A stretch of 64,000 bases of DNA from NCBI RefSeq assembly GCF_014518425.1, contig NZ_JACVCU010000003.1, forward strand, positions 806,001-870,000. The letters run 5' to 3'. The position numbers and the translations under genes are program-made. This document shows, piece after piece, positions 16,218 through 26,435 of this stretch. Source of the stretch: Terrabacter sp. MAHUQ-38 (GTDB taxonomy: Bacteria > Actinomycetota > Actinomycetes > Actinomycetales > Dermatophilaceae). Each line of letters opens with the position of its first letter. The stretch's first letter is position 1. The notes beneath the pieces were generated by a model, which was not told the DNA's origin, did not search any database, and saw only the letters and a list, made by a program, of their open reading frames with translations.

Positions 16218-16770
16218 CTACGGCAACAGCCGGCTAGCAACCTGCGCTCTGCATCTCGCGCCGAGCTTCCCGAAGATGTTGTGGAGGTGACCTTCCACCG
16301 TCTTGGGGCTGACGACCAGGCGTGCTGCGATCTCCTTGTTCGACAGCCCTTCGGCGACGAGGCGCGCGATCCGGTCCTCCTGGGGTGTGAGCGGTGCGCC
16401 CGACGCCTCACGGGGAAGCCGGGCACCGGCAGCTGTGCCGGGTACCTGGCGTCGTATGCCTCCCCCAACAACGGCTTCGTCATCCACGAGCTCGAGATGC
16501 CGGCGGCCGACGCCCTGGCGTCCCGATGGGGACCCTCCAGAGCGGCTTCGCGCAGGAACACAGCGGATCGATCGCCGAGTGCATTCCGTGAGGAAGAGCC
16601 GCGGCGTGCCCTCGTGGCCGTGACAGACGGCCCGGCACACGAATCGTCTTCAGTCACAGAGGATCCCAGCGTCCAGGCGTACGTCGGGCGAAGACATACG
16701 CGTCCGTATCCTCCACCGGGACCAGCTGGCGCACCCGGATCGGGTACGCCGCAGCGAAGAGCACGGCCAT
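16218..16770 (-). pseudogene. Decayed alpha/beta-hydrolase/LuxR-type regulator
   Basis: The C-terminal end is a complete LuxR helix-turn-helix (LTPQEDRIARLVAEGLSNKE, then SPKTVEGHLHNIFGKLG) ending at TAG 16218-16220. Upstream, in a different frame from 16770, MAVLFAAAYPIRVRQLV resembles the nucleophile-elbow helix of alpha/beta hydrolases that are fused to such HTHs in actinobacteria. The stretch between is not coherent in any single frame, so I read it as a remnant. The HTH alone may still be translated from 16640, but no ribosome binding site supports it. Confidence 0.55.
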
Positions 16771-16802
16771 GGGGCCGCCCCCGGTGCGCGGTCCCCGGGA
16801 GT

Positions 16803-17090
16803 TCAGAAGTCGACCGCGAGGCGGACGGTGACGACGTCACCCAGCTCGAGGCGCTCGGCGCGCCGGACGGCATCCTTGACCGGCACGAGGAACCGACCGT
16901 CCTTGGGGAAGAGCGACGTCGTGAAGTCGGTGTCGCCGATCGACGCGGTGACGGGGATGACGCCCCATCCGTACGTCACGAGCGACTTCGCGGCCTCGAT
17001 GTGCGCCGACTCCTCGTCGGGCACCGGCACGAAGTGGAACGGCGACGGACCCTTCCACCAGATCACCTCGCCCTCGAACTCGAACTCCAT
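16803..17090 (-). CDS. DUF1905 family protein
   Basis: 95 aa. MEFEFEGEVIWWKGPSPFHF, GWGVIPVTASIGDTDFTTSL and PVKDAVRRAERLELGDVVTV match the small DUF1905 beta-barrel proteins often linked to YdeI. Function unknown. ATG at 17090 is preferred; an upstream in-frame start would add a non-conserved 27-residue tail. No Cys, signal peptide or membrane segment. Confidence 0.85.
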   Translation of the reverse strand: MEFEFEGEVIWWKGPSPFHFVPVPDEESAHIEAAKSLVTYGWGVIPVTASIGDTDFTTSLFPKDGRFLVPVKDAVRRAERLELGDVVTVRLAVDF

Positions 17091-17235
17091 CCGGTCAGGA
17101 TAGGAGCGCCCCGGGGCTCCCGAGGCCGTATGCCGCCCCGACATCAGCCCCAATCCGCGGACCCCGCCCACAGCCTCCCCTGCCGGACGACACTGGGAGA
17201 GTCAGAGCACCGACCACCTGAACCCGGGAGGCACC

Positions 17236-17982
17236 ATGGTCGCCGCCGATCCCAGTCCCACGCCGCCGACCTCGGAGCCCACGGTGCCCCCGGCGTCGCC
17301 CAGCCGCGCACCGAGCCTGCCACCGAGCCTGCCACCGAGCCTGCGGGACGCCGCGACGCCGGGCCTGCCGGTGTACCTGTCCACGGAGCACTGGAGCCTG
17401 CTCGGCACGCGCTCCATGACGTGGTCCGAGGTCATGAGCCGGATCAACATCCACCTGACGGTCGTGTCGGCGTTCCTCCTGGTGCTGGCGCTCACGGCGC
17501 AGGTGACAGGATTCGGCACCGCGTTCCAGACCATGGCGATCGGCCTCGCCTCGGCCGCGCTCGTCATGGGCACGCTGACGGCCATCCGGGTCAACCTGGC
17601 CAGCCGGGAGGACGCGGACCTCGTCCGCGCGATGAACCGTATGCGTCACGCCTACGTCGAGCTGGCCCCCGAGCTGGCGCCGTACCTGACGGCTTCGGTG
17701 CACGACGACGAGCACGGCCTCATGCACACCTACGCGCTCGGCCACCGCCGCAACCTCGTGCTGCACATCGTGGGCAGCACGTCGTTCTTCCTCATGGTCG
17801 TCAACGCGATCGTGGCGGGGACGCTCGGTGCTCTGGTCGCCGGCGCCGTCGGGGCGGGCACGACTGCGATCGTCGTCACGGGGGTCGTGCTCGGCCTGGC
17901 GTACGTGTTGGGACACACGCAGATCAGTCGCCGGGTCTTCGCCATGCCCGACCTCGACGTGCGCTTCCCGCGTCCCGAGTGA
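17236..17982 (+). CDS. Four-helix membrane protein of unknown function
   Basis: 248 aa. A Pro/Ser/Thr-rich N-terminus (1-45) precedes two hydrophobic pairs at about 73-92/97-115 and 178-200/208-230. The cytoplasmic-looking loop between them contains RMRHAYVELAPELAPYL and HDDEHGLMHTYALGHRR. The pattern recurs in actinobacterial conserved membrane proteins with no assigned role. ATG at 17236 has GGGAGG upstream. Confidence 0.75.
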   Translation: MVAADPSPTPPTSEPTVPPASPSRAPSLPPSLPPSLRDAATPGLPVYLSTEHWSLLGTRSMTWSEVMSRINIHLTVVSAFLLVLALTAQVTGFGTAFQTMAIGLASAALVMGTLTAIRVNLASREDADLVRAMNRMRHAYVELAPELAPYLTASVHDDEHGLMHTYALGHRRNLVLHIVGSTSFFLMVVNAIVAGTLGALVAGAVGAGTTAIVVTGVVLGLAYVLGHTQISRRVFAMPDLDVRFPRPE

Positions 17983-18001
17983 CGGCCGCCGAGACCACGC
18001 C

Positions 18002-19123
18002 TCACCTGTCGGGGCGGTCCGCGGTCTCGCGGACGGCCTCGGCGACGACGTCGACGAGCTGACCGGTCTTCTCGAGCATGGCTCGCTGCCGCATCGCGCC
18101 GTTCCCCTCGTCGCGCAGCCGTGCGAGCCCGTCCTGCACGACCTCGAGATCACCGGCGTCCGCGAGCGCGGGGCCCACATGGTCGACGAGGGAGTCGACG
18201 ACCCGCCAACAGGGGCGCGGCCGCCCGCTGCGCCAGTCGACGAGGTTGCCCTCGATGCCCTCGCGCCCCGCCTGCCACGTCGCCATCCGAAGCAGGAGGG
18301 TCGGCACCTGGGGTGCCGCCGTCCCGCGGGCCCACTCGGCGGCGGCCGTCTCGACGAGAGCACGCGACAGGGCCGCGATGACGATGGCCTCCTCGACGGT
18401 GAAGCACACATCGGCCGCGCGGAGCTCGACCGTCGGGTAGTGCACGGCCAGCCGGGCGTCGAAGTAGGCCATGCCCTCGTCGAGGATCACCGACGTCAGC
18501 ACCATCTCCCGCACGCGCTGGTGGTAGGCCGCCGCCGACCCGAAGACGTCGGTCGGCCCCCACGACGGCCACCGCGAGAGCACCTGCGACCGGAAGCTCG
18601 CGTAGCCCGTGTCCTCGCCCCGCCAGAAGGGCGAGTTCGCACTCAGGGCGAGCAGCACCGGCATCCAGACCCGGATCCGGTCGATGACACCCACGCCCTC
18701 CTCGTCGCTCTCGACCGACACGTGCACGTGGCACCCGCAGACGAGGTGTTCGCGGGAGGTCAGCCCGTAGCGGTCCTCGATCCACGCGTACCTCGTCGAC
18801 TTCGCCAGGATGGGCTTGACGGGTAACGGCGACGTGCCGAGCGCCGCCACGTTCGAGCCGGCCGCACGGGCTGCCGCGACGGCCTCCCCGCGCCAGTGCC
18901 GCAGCTCGCACCGCAAGCTGCTGAGGGCGGAGGCCGGTGCGGTGTGGGTCTCGATCTGCTGCTGCTGGAACTCCCCCTCGACCGCCCCGTGCACCCCGAC
19001 GCCGGCGACCTCCGGCGGGTGGTGCGCGGCGCGCACGAGCAGGCGCCCCGACACGGAGCGTGGACGCCCGTTGCGGATGTCGACGAGGAGCATCTCCTCC
19101 TCGACGCCGAGGGTCCGCACCAT
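18002..19123 (-). CDS. ybdK: Carboxylate-amine ligase YbdK / glutamate-cysteine ligase type 2
   Basis: 373 aa of the GCS2 family. The N-terminal TLGVEEEMLLVD, the glutamate-site EGEFQQQQIETHT, and the metal/ATP region HLVCGCHVHVSVES are all present, as are RYAWIEDRYG and ANSPFWRGEDTGYASFR. It ligates glutamate to an amine such as cysteine using ATP; the physiological product in this host is uncertain. GGAAGGAAC sits 5 nt before ATG 19123. It could supply gamma-glutamylcysteine for ergothioneine made by egtBD at 35927-38193, but the loci are 17 kb apart. Confidence 0.88.
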   Translation of the reverse strand: MVRTLGVEEEMLLVDIRNGRPRSVSGRLLVRAAHHPPEVAGVGVHGAVEGEFQQQQIETHTAPASALSSLRCELRHWRGEAVAAARAAGSNVAALGTSPLPVKPILAKSTRYAWIEDRYGLTSREHLVCGCHVHVSVESDEEGVGVIDRIRVWMPVLLALSANSPFWRGEDTGYASFRSQVLSRWPSWGPTDVFGSAAAYHQRVREMVLTSVILDEGMAYFDARLAVHYPTVELRAADVCFTVEEAIVIAALSRALVETAAAEWARGTAAPQVPTLLLRMATWQAGREGIEGNLVDWRSGRPRPCWRVVDSLVDHVGPALADAGDLEVVQDGLARLRDEGNGAMRQRAMLEKTGQLVDVVAEAVRETADRPDR

Positions 19124-19380
19124 GACCGTTCCTTCCGTGACACCACGATGGACGTATGCCGCCGGGCCGAGGTGGTGCCGGAATGCGGCCAAGCGGCGTC
19201 CGTCCGCACACGCAGATGCCGGGACGCCCTCCGTTCGGCACTCGAGGGGTCTCGACCTCTGACGTACCCATCTCGCGGTGGTCCGAGTCAGGCGCGGCCG
19301 GCCCGCATGCCGGACGCCGCGGGAATGAATGCCGCCTGCCCACGTTGTCACCTGATGTCGCCCCGAGACTCTGGAGGACC

Positions 19381-20856
19381 ATGTCCACCTCGTCCACCTC
19401 GACCACCGTGGGATTCCGCTCGGACCGCGGGCCCATCCTCGTCGCCCTCATGCTGTCGACGTCACTCATCGCGATCGACGCGACGATCCTCGCGACGGCC
19501 GTCCCCTCGATCGTCGACGACCTCGGCGGCCTGACCCAGTTCCCCTGGCTCTTCTCCGTGTACCTGCTCGCGCAGGCCGTGTCGGTCCCCGTCTACTCCA
19601 AGCTGGCAGACACGCTCGGGCGCAAGCCGGTCGTCCTCGTGGGGATCGGCCTCTTCCTTCTCGGGTCCATCCTCTGCGGCATCGCCTGGGACATGACCTC
19701 GCTCATCGTCATGCGCGCCGTGCAGGGCCTCGGCGCCGGAGCGGTGCTGCCGCTGACGATCACGATCGCCGGTGACATCTACACCGTCGCCGAGCGGGCC
19801 AAGGCGCAGGGCTACATCGCCTCGGTGTGGGCCGCGTCGTCCGTGGTCGGCCCGTCCCTCGGTGGCGTCTTCTCTCAGTTCCTCTCGTGGCGCTGGATCT
19901 TCTTCGTCAACATCCCGCTGTGCCTGCTCGCCGCGGCCATGCTGTGGCGCAGCTACGACGAGTCGGTCGAGCGTCGCCGGCACCACATCGACTACGCGGG
20001 TGCGGCCGTACTGACGGTCGCGCTGACCCTGCTCATCCTCGCCGTCCTCGAGGGCGGACAGGCGTGGGCATGGGCGTCGTGGCAGAGCATCGGGTCGTTC
20101 GCGGTCGGCGCCCTCCTGCTCGCCGCGTTCGTCGCGATCGAGCGGCGGGCCACCGAGCCGGTGCTCCCGCTCGACATCTTCTCGCGGCGCCTCATCGTCG
20201 CGACGTCGCTCATCTCGATCGGCGTCGGTGCGGTACTCGTCGGGCTCACGTCCTACGTTCCGACGTTCCTCGAGCGGACGACCGGTGCCACGCCAGTCGT
20301 CGCCGGCCTCGCGGTCGCCGCCCTGACCCTCGGCTGGCCGGTGTCCGCGTCGCAGTCCGGGCGCCTCTACCTGCGCTTCGGCTTCCGCCCGACGGCGCTC
20401 ATCGGTCTCGTGCTGGCGGGCATCGGGTCGCTGGCCCTGTGGCTCACGTCGAGCAGCCCCAACGTCTGGTCGACGGCCCTGTCGTGCTTCGTCGTCGGCC
20501 TCGGGCTGGGCCTCGTCGCGACGCCGACGCTCATCGCGGCCCAGGCGTCGGTGGCGTGGAACGAGCGCGCCGTCGTCACCGGTTCGAACATGTTCATGCG
20601 CTCGGTCGGCAGCGCCGTCGGGGTCGCGATCTTCGGGGCGATCGCGAATGCCGTCATCGCGTCCCGCGGCGGCGACGCGTCGATCACCGCGATCCGCGAC
20701 GGGTCGGCAGCGGTCTTCCTCGCGACGCTCGTAGCGGCGGCCGTCAGCCTCGCGGCTGGACTTCTCATGCCGCACACGCGCGCGGAGGACGTCGAGCCGA
20801 GCCCGTCCACCCCTGGGATGCAGCCCGAGGTCGAGACCGAGTCCTCCAGCACCTGA
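19381..20856 (+). CDS. DHA2-family (EmrB/QacA) MFS efflux transporter
   Basis: 491 aa with about 14 predicted membrane helices. Motif A appears as SKLADTLGRKPVV, helix 1 carries STSLIAIDATILATAVPSIV, and the antiporter-like motif C segment WAASSVVGPSLGGVF is typical of proton-driven drug exporters. ATG at 19381 follows GGAGGACC. It diverges from ybdK with a 257-bp gap and has no adjacent regulator, so its inducer is unknown. Confidence 0.92.
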   Translation: MSTSSTSTTVGFRSDRGPILVALMLSTSLIAIDATILATAVPSIVDDLGGLTQFPWLFSVYLLAQAVSVPVYSKLADTLGRKPVVLVGIGLFLLGSILCGIAWDMTSLIVMRAVQGLGAGAVLPLTITIAGDIYTVAERAKAQGYIASVWAASSVVGPSLGGVFSQFLSWRWIFFVNIPLCLLAAAMLWRSYDESVERRRHHIDYAGAAVLTVALTLLILAVLEGGQAWAWASWQSIGSFAVGALLLAAFVAIERRATEPVLPLDIFSRRLIVATSLISIGVGAVLVGLTSYVPTFLERTTGATPVVAGLAVAALTLGWPVSASQSGRLYLRFGFRPTALIGLVLAGIGSLALWLTSSSPNVWSTALSCFVVGLGLGLVATPTLIAAQASVAWNERAVVTGSNMFMRSVGSAVGVAIFGAIANAVIASRGGDASITAIRDGSAAVFLATLVAAAVSLAAGLLMPHTRAEDVEPSPSTPGMQPEVETESSST

Positions 20857-20936
20857 GCGGTGGCGCCGTCAAGGGCGGCCGGGCGTCCTTGTCGCGCAAG
20901 GCGACCCAGCGGCATTCGCCCGGTGGGCCGGTGGGC

Positions 20937-21971
20937 TCAGTCGCTGCTGTTGACCAGGCGCAGGACCGCTCGCTCGAGCGTGTCCCGGTCGCGCACCCGG
21001 ACGAGCTCGCCGCGCTCGAGCCGGGCACGGTCGGCCTTGGTCAACCGCGACATCCCCCGCGCGATGGTGCGACCGACGGAGTACTCGTCGAGGACGCGCG
21101 GATCCACGTACGACCGGCGTGCCACGGCGGGCGTGTTGCCCAGATGCTCGGCGACGACGGTCATCGCGTCCTTCTCGGCGCGCTTGAGCTCGCGCTCGGT
21201 CCCGACCGGCCCTGTCTGCGCCAGCGCGACGGCCGCGGTCACGGTCGCGGCCCAGGTGCGCAGGTCCTTGACGGTGTACTCCTCCCCCACGAGCTCCTTG
21301 AACGCCACGTTGAGGTCACCGGAGCGCAGCTCGTGCCAGCCGCTCGTGTCGCGGTACGCGAGGAGACGCTCCCCCGGATAGCCACTTCGCTGGAGTGACA
21401 GGACGACCCGCGCGAGCAGCTGGTCGGTCATGACGGCTTCGCGCATCACGCCCGACTTGGCCGGGAACTCGAAGGTGACGTCCTCGCCGCTCACCGACAC
21501 GTGCGACCGCAGTAGCGTCGCGACGCCGTGCGAGCCGTGCTCCGCCTCGTACTCCTCGCCGCCGCTGCGGAAGAGCCCAGCGTCGAGCATCCTCAGCCCA
21601 GCGGCTGTGACGCGTCGTCTCGTCAGGCCGTTCGTGCGCAGGTCGGCCGCGATCTGCTTGCGCATGGCGGGGAGCTTGCGCGCGAGGACGAGGACCCGGT
21701 CGTGCTTCTCACGGCCCCGTTCCTCGTGCCAGGCCTCGTGGTAGAGGTACTGCCGCCGGCCGGCGTCGTCGGTGCCGACCGCCTGGATGTGGCCGTTGGC
21801 GTACGGGCAGATCCACACGTCCTGCCACGCCGGTGGGATGACGAGGGCCTTGACCCGTTCGCGGGTCTCGGCGTCGATGGCCCGACCGTCGGCGTCGACG
21901 TAGCCGAAGCCACTGCCGCGCCGGACGCGCCGGATGCCGGGTTGGTCCAGGTTGCTCCGACGCAGTCTCAC
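20937..21971 (-). CDS. DNA topoisomerase IB
   Basis: 344 aa, the size of bacterial poxvirus-like type IB enzymes. RVKALVIPPAWQDVWICPYA is the conserved N-terminal block. The catalytic core has TVKDLRTWAATVTAAVAL (Arg plus upstream Lys), HLGNTPAVARRSYVDPRVLD (His, Tyr nucleophile in RSYVDP) and HDRVLVLARKLPAMRK. It relaxes positive and negative supercoils by a 3'-phosphotyrosyl nick. GTG start at 21971. Convergent with the DHA2 pump, 80 bp apart. Confidence 0.92.
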   Translation of the reverse strand: MRLRRSNLDQPGIRRVRRGSGFGYVDADGRAIDAETRERVKALVIPPAWQDVWICPYANGHIQAVGTDDAGRRQYLYHEAWHEERGREKHDRVLVLARKLPAMRKQIAADLRTNGLTRRRVTAAGLRMLDAGLFRSGGEEYEAEHGSHGVATLLRSHVSVSGEDVTFEFPAKSGVMREAVMTDQLLARVVLSLQRSGYPGERLLAYRDTSGWHELRSGDLNVAFKELVGEEYTVKDLRTWAATVTAAVALAQTGPVGTERELKRAEKDAMTVVAEHLGNTPAVARRSYVDPRVLDEYSVGRTIARGMSRLTKADRARLERGELVRVRDRDTLERAVLRLVNSSD

Positions 21972-22050
21972 GCCCGGTTGTTACCCGGTGACCGCCTCGG
22001 GCCAACCCTGACCGCCGATGCGCTCGCGTCGGAGGACCCGGGCGAGCTCG

Positions 22051-22272
22051 TCAGTCGGTCGGCTCGGCGCTCTCCGGCCGGCTGCCCGCCGTCTCGGACG
22101 TCGCCTCGGACGACTCACGCGTGTCGACGGCCGTGTCCGGGCCGTCCGGAGCCGCGACCGGCACGATGTCCGGCACCTCGATCTCCGGTTCGCCCGGAGG
22201 CGGCGGAGGGTCCGGCGTGACGGGTGGGAAGACCGATCCGTCGCTCTGCAGATGTGATTCGTGAGGGGTCAC
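22051..22272 (-). CDS. Small Pro/Glu-rich hypothetical protein
   Basis: 73 aa of low complexity: a PPPPPGEPEIEVPDIVPV centre and a Ser/Thr/Glu-rich tail. GTG at 22272 with only a weak GGTAG upstream. It fills an otherwise empty interval between topoisomerase IB and the next gene, and the codon pattern is in line with coding sequence, but there is no family match I can name. Confidence 0.4.
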   Translation of the reverse strand: MTPHESHLQSDGSVFPPVTPDPPPPPGEPEIEVPDIVPVAAPDGPDTAVDTRESSEATSETAGSRPESAEPTD

Positions 22273-22395
22273 GTTCGTTCTACCTATCGCCCCGAGCTGG
22301 TGGTTGCTGTGCCTTCACCCATACCCACGCCTCTGGGGGCCGAACCTGTGCGGATGCGCCTCCTCGAACGGCCTGCCCAGGCGGCGCACCACACC

Positions 22396-22418
22396 GTCGA
22401 GTGGGCACTTTCCACCCG
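22396..22418. repeat. Intergenic GAGTGGGCA/CCACCCG motif, copy 1
   Basis: GTCGAGTGGGCACTTTCCAC then CCG. Arms CGAGTGG and CCACCCG can form a 7-bp hairpin with one mismatch. Lies just beyond the stop of the secreted propeller gene. Similar copies at 32989 and 40771. Confidence 0.55.
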
Positions 22419-22430
22419 ATCCGGACAGCC

Positions 22431-23552
22431 TCAGGGGGTGAGCAGGGCGACGCGGCCCTGCTCGCCGGAGGCCCAGCACGCGCCGTCGTCCGTGCACTCG
22501 ACAGAGTCGAAGCTCCCGGCGTCGAAGGTCGACCACGAGCGCCCGCCGTCGGTCGAGACGTCCGAGCCCGACGGCCCCACTGCCAGCACCGTGCGCGCCG
22601 TGCGCGCCGTGCCGGACACCCACGCCGAGCCAGAGCGGTAGCCCGACGGGTTCGTCGTCGACGTCGTCCAGGTCGCCCCGCCATCGTCGGTCCAGGCGGC
22701 GTTGTCGACCGCGCCGCTGGGCGCCGCGAAGTCGCCGCCGACGATGACGCCACGACGGGCGTCGCGGAAGCTCACCGAGAAGATTCCGGCCGAGGGGCCA
22801 CCTGCGACAGGGCTGTCGGCGACGGTCCACGTGCGGCCGTGGTCGCTCGACGTGAAGAAACGACCCGGGTCGACTCCGCCGCTCGCGAGGTAGGTGCGGC
22901 CGCCGACCCCCGTCGACAGGCACGTGCCGGACGCGGCGAAACCGAACTCACCAGGCAACGCGTCAGGCATACCGGACGCGTCGACGAGCGACCACGAGTG
23001 GCCGCCGTCCGAGGTCTCGACGAGCCGGAAGCGCCCGGCGACGGGGTCGCTCATCGCGAGCCCGCGCTGGGGAGAGCTGAACGCGATGCAGTCGTAGAAG
23101 GCGGTCGGCTCGGTGTTGCGGAACGACTCGGCCCACGTCGCGCCACCGTCGTCCGTGACGAGGATGCGCGAGTCCTCGCCCTCGCCGATCGACAGGATGA
23201 CGGCGCGCTGCGCATCGAAGGCCTCGATGTCGCGAAACTGCAGCGCCTCGGTGCCGAGCCCCCGCGGGCGCACGTCGGCCCACGTCGCGCCGCCGTCGGT
23301 CGTGCGCAGCACGGTCCCGTTCGTGCCGCTGACCCACGCGACGTCATGGGAGACGGGCGCGAGCCCGCGGAAGCGCTCCGTCGTACCGGTGGGACTGAGG
23401 GTCCAGCCGTATGCCGTCGCCTCAGCGGCGCTGGGGAGGTGGCGGCCCGCGTCCGCGGGCTTGGCCGCGTACGAGCTGACGGGTTGGGTCACGAGCGCGA
23501 CGGTAGCGGCACACGCGATGGCGATCACCAGGCTTCGGGCACGAGTCGTCAT
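22431..23552 (-). CDS. Secreted BNR/sortilin-like beta-propeller protein
   Basis: 373 aa. The signal peptide (SLVIAIACAATVALVTQPVS) is cut near SYA-AK. The mature protein is built of repeats with the Asp-box-like pattern TTDGGATW, VTDDGGATWAE, TSDGGHSWS, SSDHGRTWT, TDDGGATWT and STDGGRSWS, i.e. at least six blades of a YCF48/sortilin-type propeller. Such proteins act outside the membrane as binding or assembly factors; no catalytic residues are assigned. ATG at 23552. Confidence 0.88.
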   Translation of the reverse strand: MTTRARSLVIAIACAATVALVTQPVSSYAAKPADAGRHLPSAAEATAYGWTLSPTGTTERFRGLAPVSHDVAWVSGTNGTVLRTTDGGATWADVRPRGLGTEALQFRDIEAFDAQRAVILSIGEGEDSRILVTDDGGATWAESFRNTEPTAFYDCIAFSSPQRGLAMSDPVAGRFRLVETSDGGHSWSLVDASGMPDALPGEFGFAASGTCLSTGVGGRTYLASGGVDPGRFFTSSDHGRTWTVADSPVAGGPSAGIFSVSFRDARRGVIVGGDFAAPSGAVDNAAWTDDGGATWTTSTTNPSGYRSGSAWVSGTARTARTVLAVGPSGSDVSTDGGRSWSTFDAGSFDSVECTDDGACWASGEQGRVALLTP

Positions 23553-23580
23553 GAACCCCAACCTAGGTCCGAATTGCCCC

Positions 23581-24480
23581 TTACCGCCCGGTACGTCCCC
23601 CGATCGCATCCAGGAGCGTGGCCAGGAGGGTCGCCACCGGCGCCGTGACCGAGGCCGGGCGGTGAACGGCGAGGTAGACGGCACGGACGGGTGCGTCGAC
23701 GAGCCGCCGCGCGACCACCTCGGGCCCGAGGGCCGGCACGAGAATTCCCGGCACCGCGGCAACCCCGAGGCCGGCCCCGACGAGCGCGACCTTGCCGGCG
23801 AGGCTGCCGCATCCGTGCTCGATGCGTGGCGCGAATCCGGCGCGGTGGGCCGCCTGTCGCAGAGTCTGCTCGGAGCCGCGGTGGTCCTCGATCCACGGTT
23901 CGTCGGCCAGGGCCTCGAGCCGAAGGCGTCGTGTCGTCGCACGCGCGAGTCGGTGACCAGCCGGGACGATGGCGTGGACGTCGTCGTCACGCACGTGCTC
24001 GAGGACGACGTCCGCCGTGGGCTCGAGGCCCGGCGGGTAGTCGGTCACGATCGCCGCGTCGAGCTCGCCGGTGGCGGTCCGTGCCATCAGGTCCGGTGAA
24101 TGCGCCTCGTGCACAAGGATTCTCGTGTCGGGGTGGCTTTTCGTGTGAGCCGCCACCAGCTGTGGAACCAGCGCTTGGACCGCCGACGGAATGGCGCCGA
24201 CGACGAAGGTCGACGGGCCCCGGTCGGGGTGGTCGAGGGCATCGCTGATGCGGTCGAGCCCGCGGAGCACGGCCTGGGCGTGGCGGAGCAGGGTAGCCCC
24301 CGCGGCGGTCGGAGCCACGCCTCGGGGCAAACGGATCAGGAGCACGTGCCCGAGCTCGGACTCGAGAGCGGCCATCTGGCGGGAGACCCCGGACTGCGTG
24401 TAGCGCAGCGAGTGTGCCGCGGCGCTGATGGAGCCCTTCCTGCACACCTCCACGAAGGTGTGCAGGAGGTTGGTGTCCAC
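23581..24480 (-). CDS. LysR-family transcriptional regulator
   Basis: 299 aa: N-terminal winged HTH (SISAAAHSLRYTQSGVSRQM) and a periplasmic-binding-like effector domain from about residue 90 (TFVVGAIPSAVQALVPQLVA). GTG start at 24480. It diverges from the RidA-family gene, with the inverted repeat GCGCATG/CATGCGC between them, so it probably regulates that gene and itself. Effector unknown. Confidence 0.92.
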   Translation of the reverse strand: MDTNLLHTFVEVCRKGSISAAAHSLRYTQSGVSRQMAALESELGHVLLIRLPRGVAPTAAGATLLRHAQAVLRGLDRISDALDHPDRGPSTFVVGAIPSAVQALVPQLVAAHTKSHPDTRILVHEAHSPDLMARTATGELDAAIVTDYPPGLEPTADVVLEHVRDDDVHAIVPAGHRLARATTRRLRLEALADEPWIEDHRGSEQTLRQAAHRAGFAPRIEHGCGSLAGKVALVGAGLGVAAVPGILVPALGPEVVARRLVDAPVRAVYLAVHRPASVTAPVATLLATLLDAIGGRTGR

Positions 24481-24510
24481 GCCGTCACCCTAGCGACTGC
24501 CATGCTGCTG

Positions 24511-24538
24511 GCGCATGGCTTGTATGAGGAGCATGCGC
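24511..24538. promoter_or_regulatory. Candidate LysR operator
   Basis: GCGCATG (24511-24517) and CATGCGC (24532-24538) are inverted repeats 14 bp apart in the 93-bp divergent promoter region between lysR and the RidA-like gene. Confidence 0.45.
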
Positions 24539-24573
24539 TGGTGCGATGGATGTGGGGTCGCGAGACTTGCCGC

Positions 24574-24984
24574 ATGAGCAGTCACATCATCCGTCACCAT
24601 GCGCCGGAGGGCGTGCTCGAGGCACCCGGCTACTCCAACGTCGTCGGGGCCGAGGGACGGCTCGTCGTCGTCGCCGGGCAGGTCTCGCGCGATGCCGAGG
24701 GAGCGCTCGTCGGCAAGGGCGACTTCACCGCGCAGGCTCGGCAGGTCTTCGAGAACATCCGCCTCTGCCTCGCTGCCGAGGACGCCACCTTCCGCGAGGT
24801 GGTCAAGCTCAACTACTACCTCGTCGACATGGCGGACATCGCCGCGCTTCGGGCCGTCCGCCTCGAGCACATCGACGACGCCGACCGTCCCGCGAGCACA
24901 GCCGTGCAGGTGGGCGCACTGTTCGACGCCGACTTCCTGCTCGAGGTCGAGGCCTGGGCCGTCGTGCCCGCAGCGACCACCTAG
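24574..24984 (+). CDS. RidA-family (YjgF) protein
   Basis: 136 aa. The fold signature appears as LVVVAGQVSRDAEG, ARQVFENIRLCLAAEDATF and the C-terminal PASTAVQVGAL. The Arg of classic RidA enamine deaminases is expected near the RPAST motif (DADRPASTAV), which is present. Members hydrolyse reactive enamine/imine intermediates or act in degradation pathways. Divergent LysR control suggests a catabolic subtype. Confidence 0.88.
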   Translation: MSSHIIRHHAPEGVLEAPGYSNVVGAEGRLVVVAGQVSRDAEGALVGKGDFTAQARQVFENIRLCLAAEDATFREVVKLNYYLVDMADIAALRAVRLEHIDDADRPASTAVQVGALFDADFLLEVEAWAVVPAATT

Positions 24985-25028
24985 CTGCACGTGTGCCGCT
25001 GAGCGGGCTCAGCGGCATACGTGCAGCT
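24983..25028. terminator. Bidirectional terminator between the RidA-like gene and lysC
   Basis: AGCTGCACGT... (from 24983) pairs with ...ACGTGCAGCT (to 25028). The stem is about 21-22 bp with one G-T pair and a tiny loop around 25003-25008. It serves two convergent genes. Confidence 0.8.
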
Positions 25029-25033
25029 CAGCG

Positions 25034-26305
<1,272 letters not shown>

Positions 26306-26435
26306 ACTGGCTCCGGATCTGCTCGGTGGTCTGCGGTGGCATCGAGTCTAGGCTCGCGCCGGCAGCGTCCATCCGGGCGTCGCGATGGTGAGATGTGCGT
26401 GGATTCGTCCCCGGGACCGTACGTTCTTGCGCTGG

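Noticed and set aside
26306-26435. Lysine riboswitch upstream of lysC
   Set aside because: The 130-bp leader lacks recognisable conserved junction sequences; no support.
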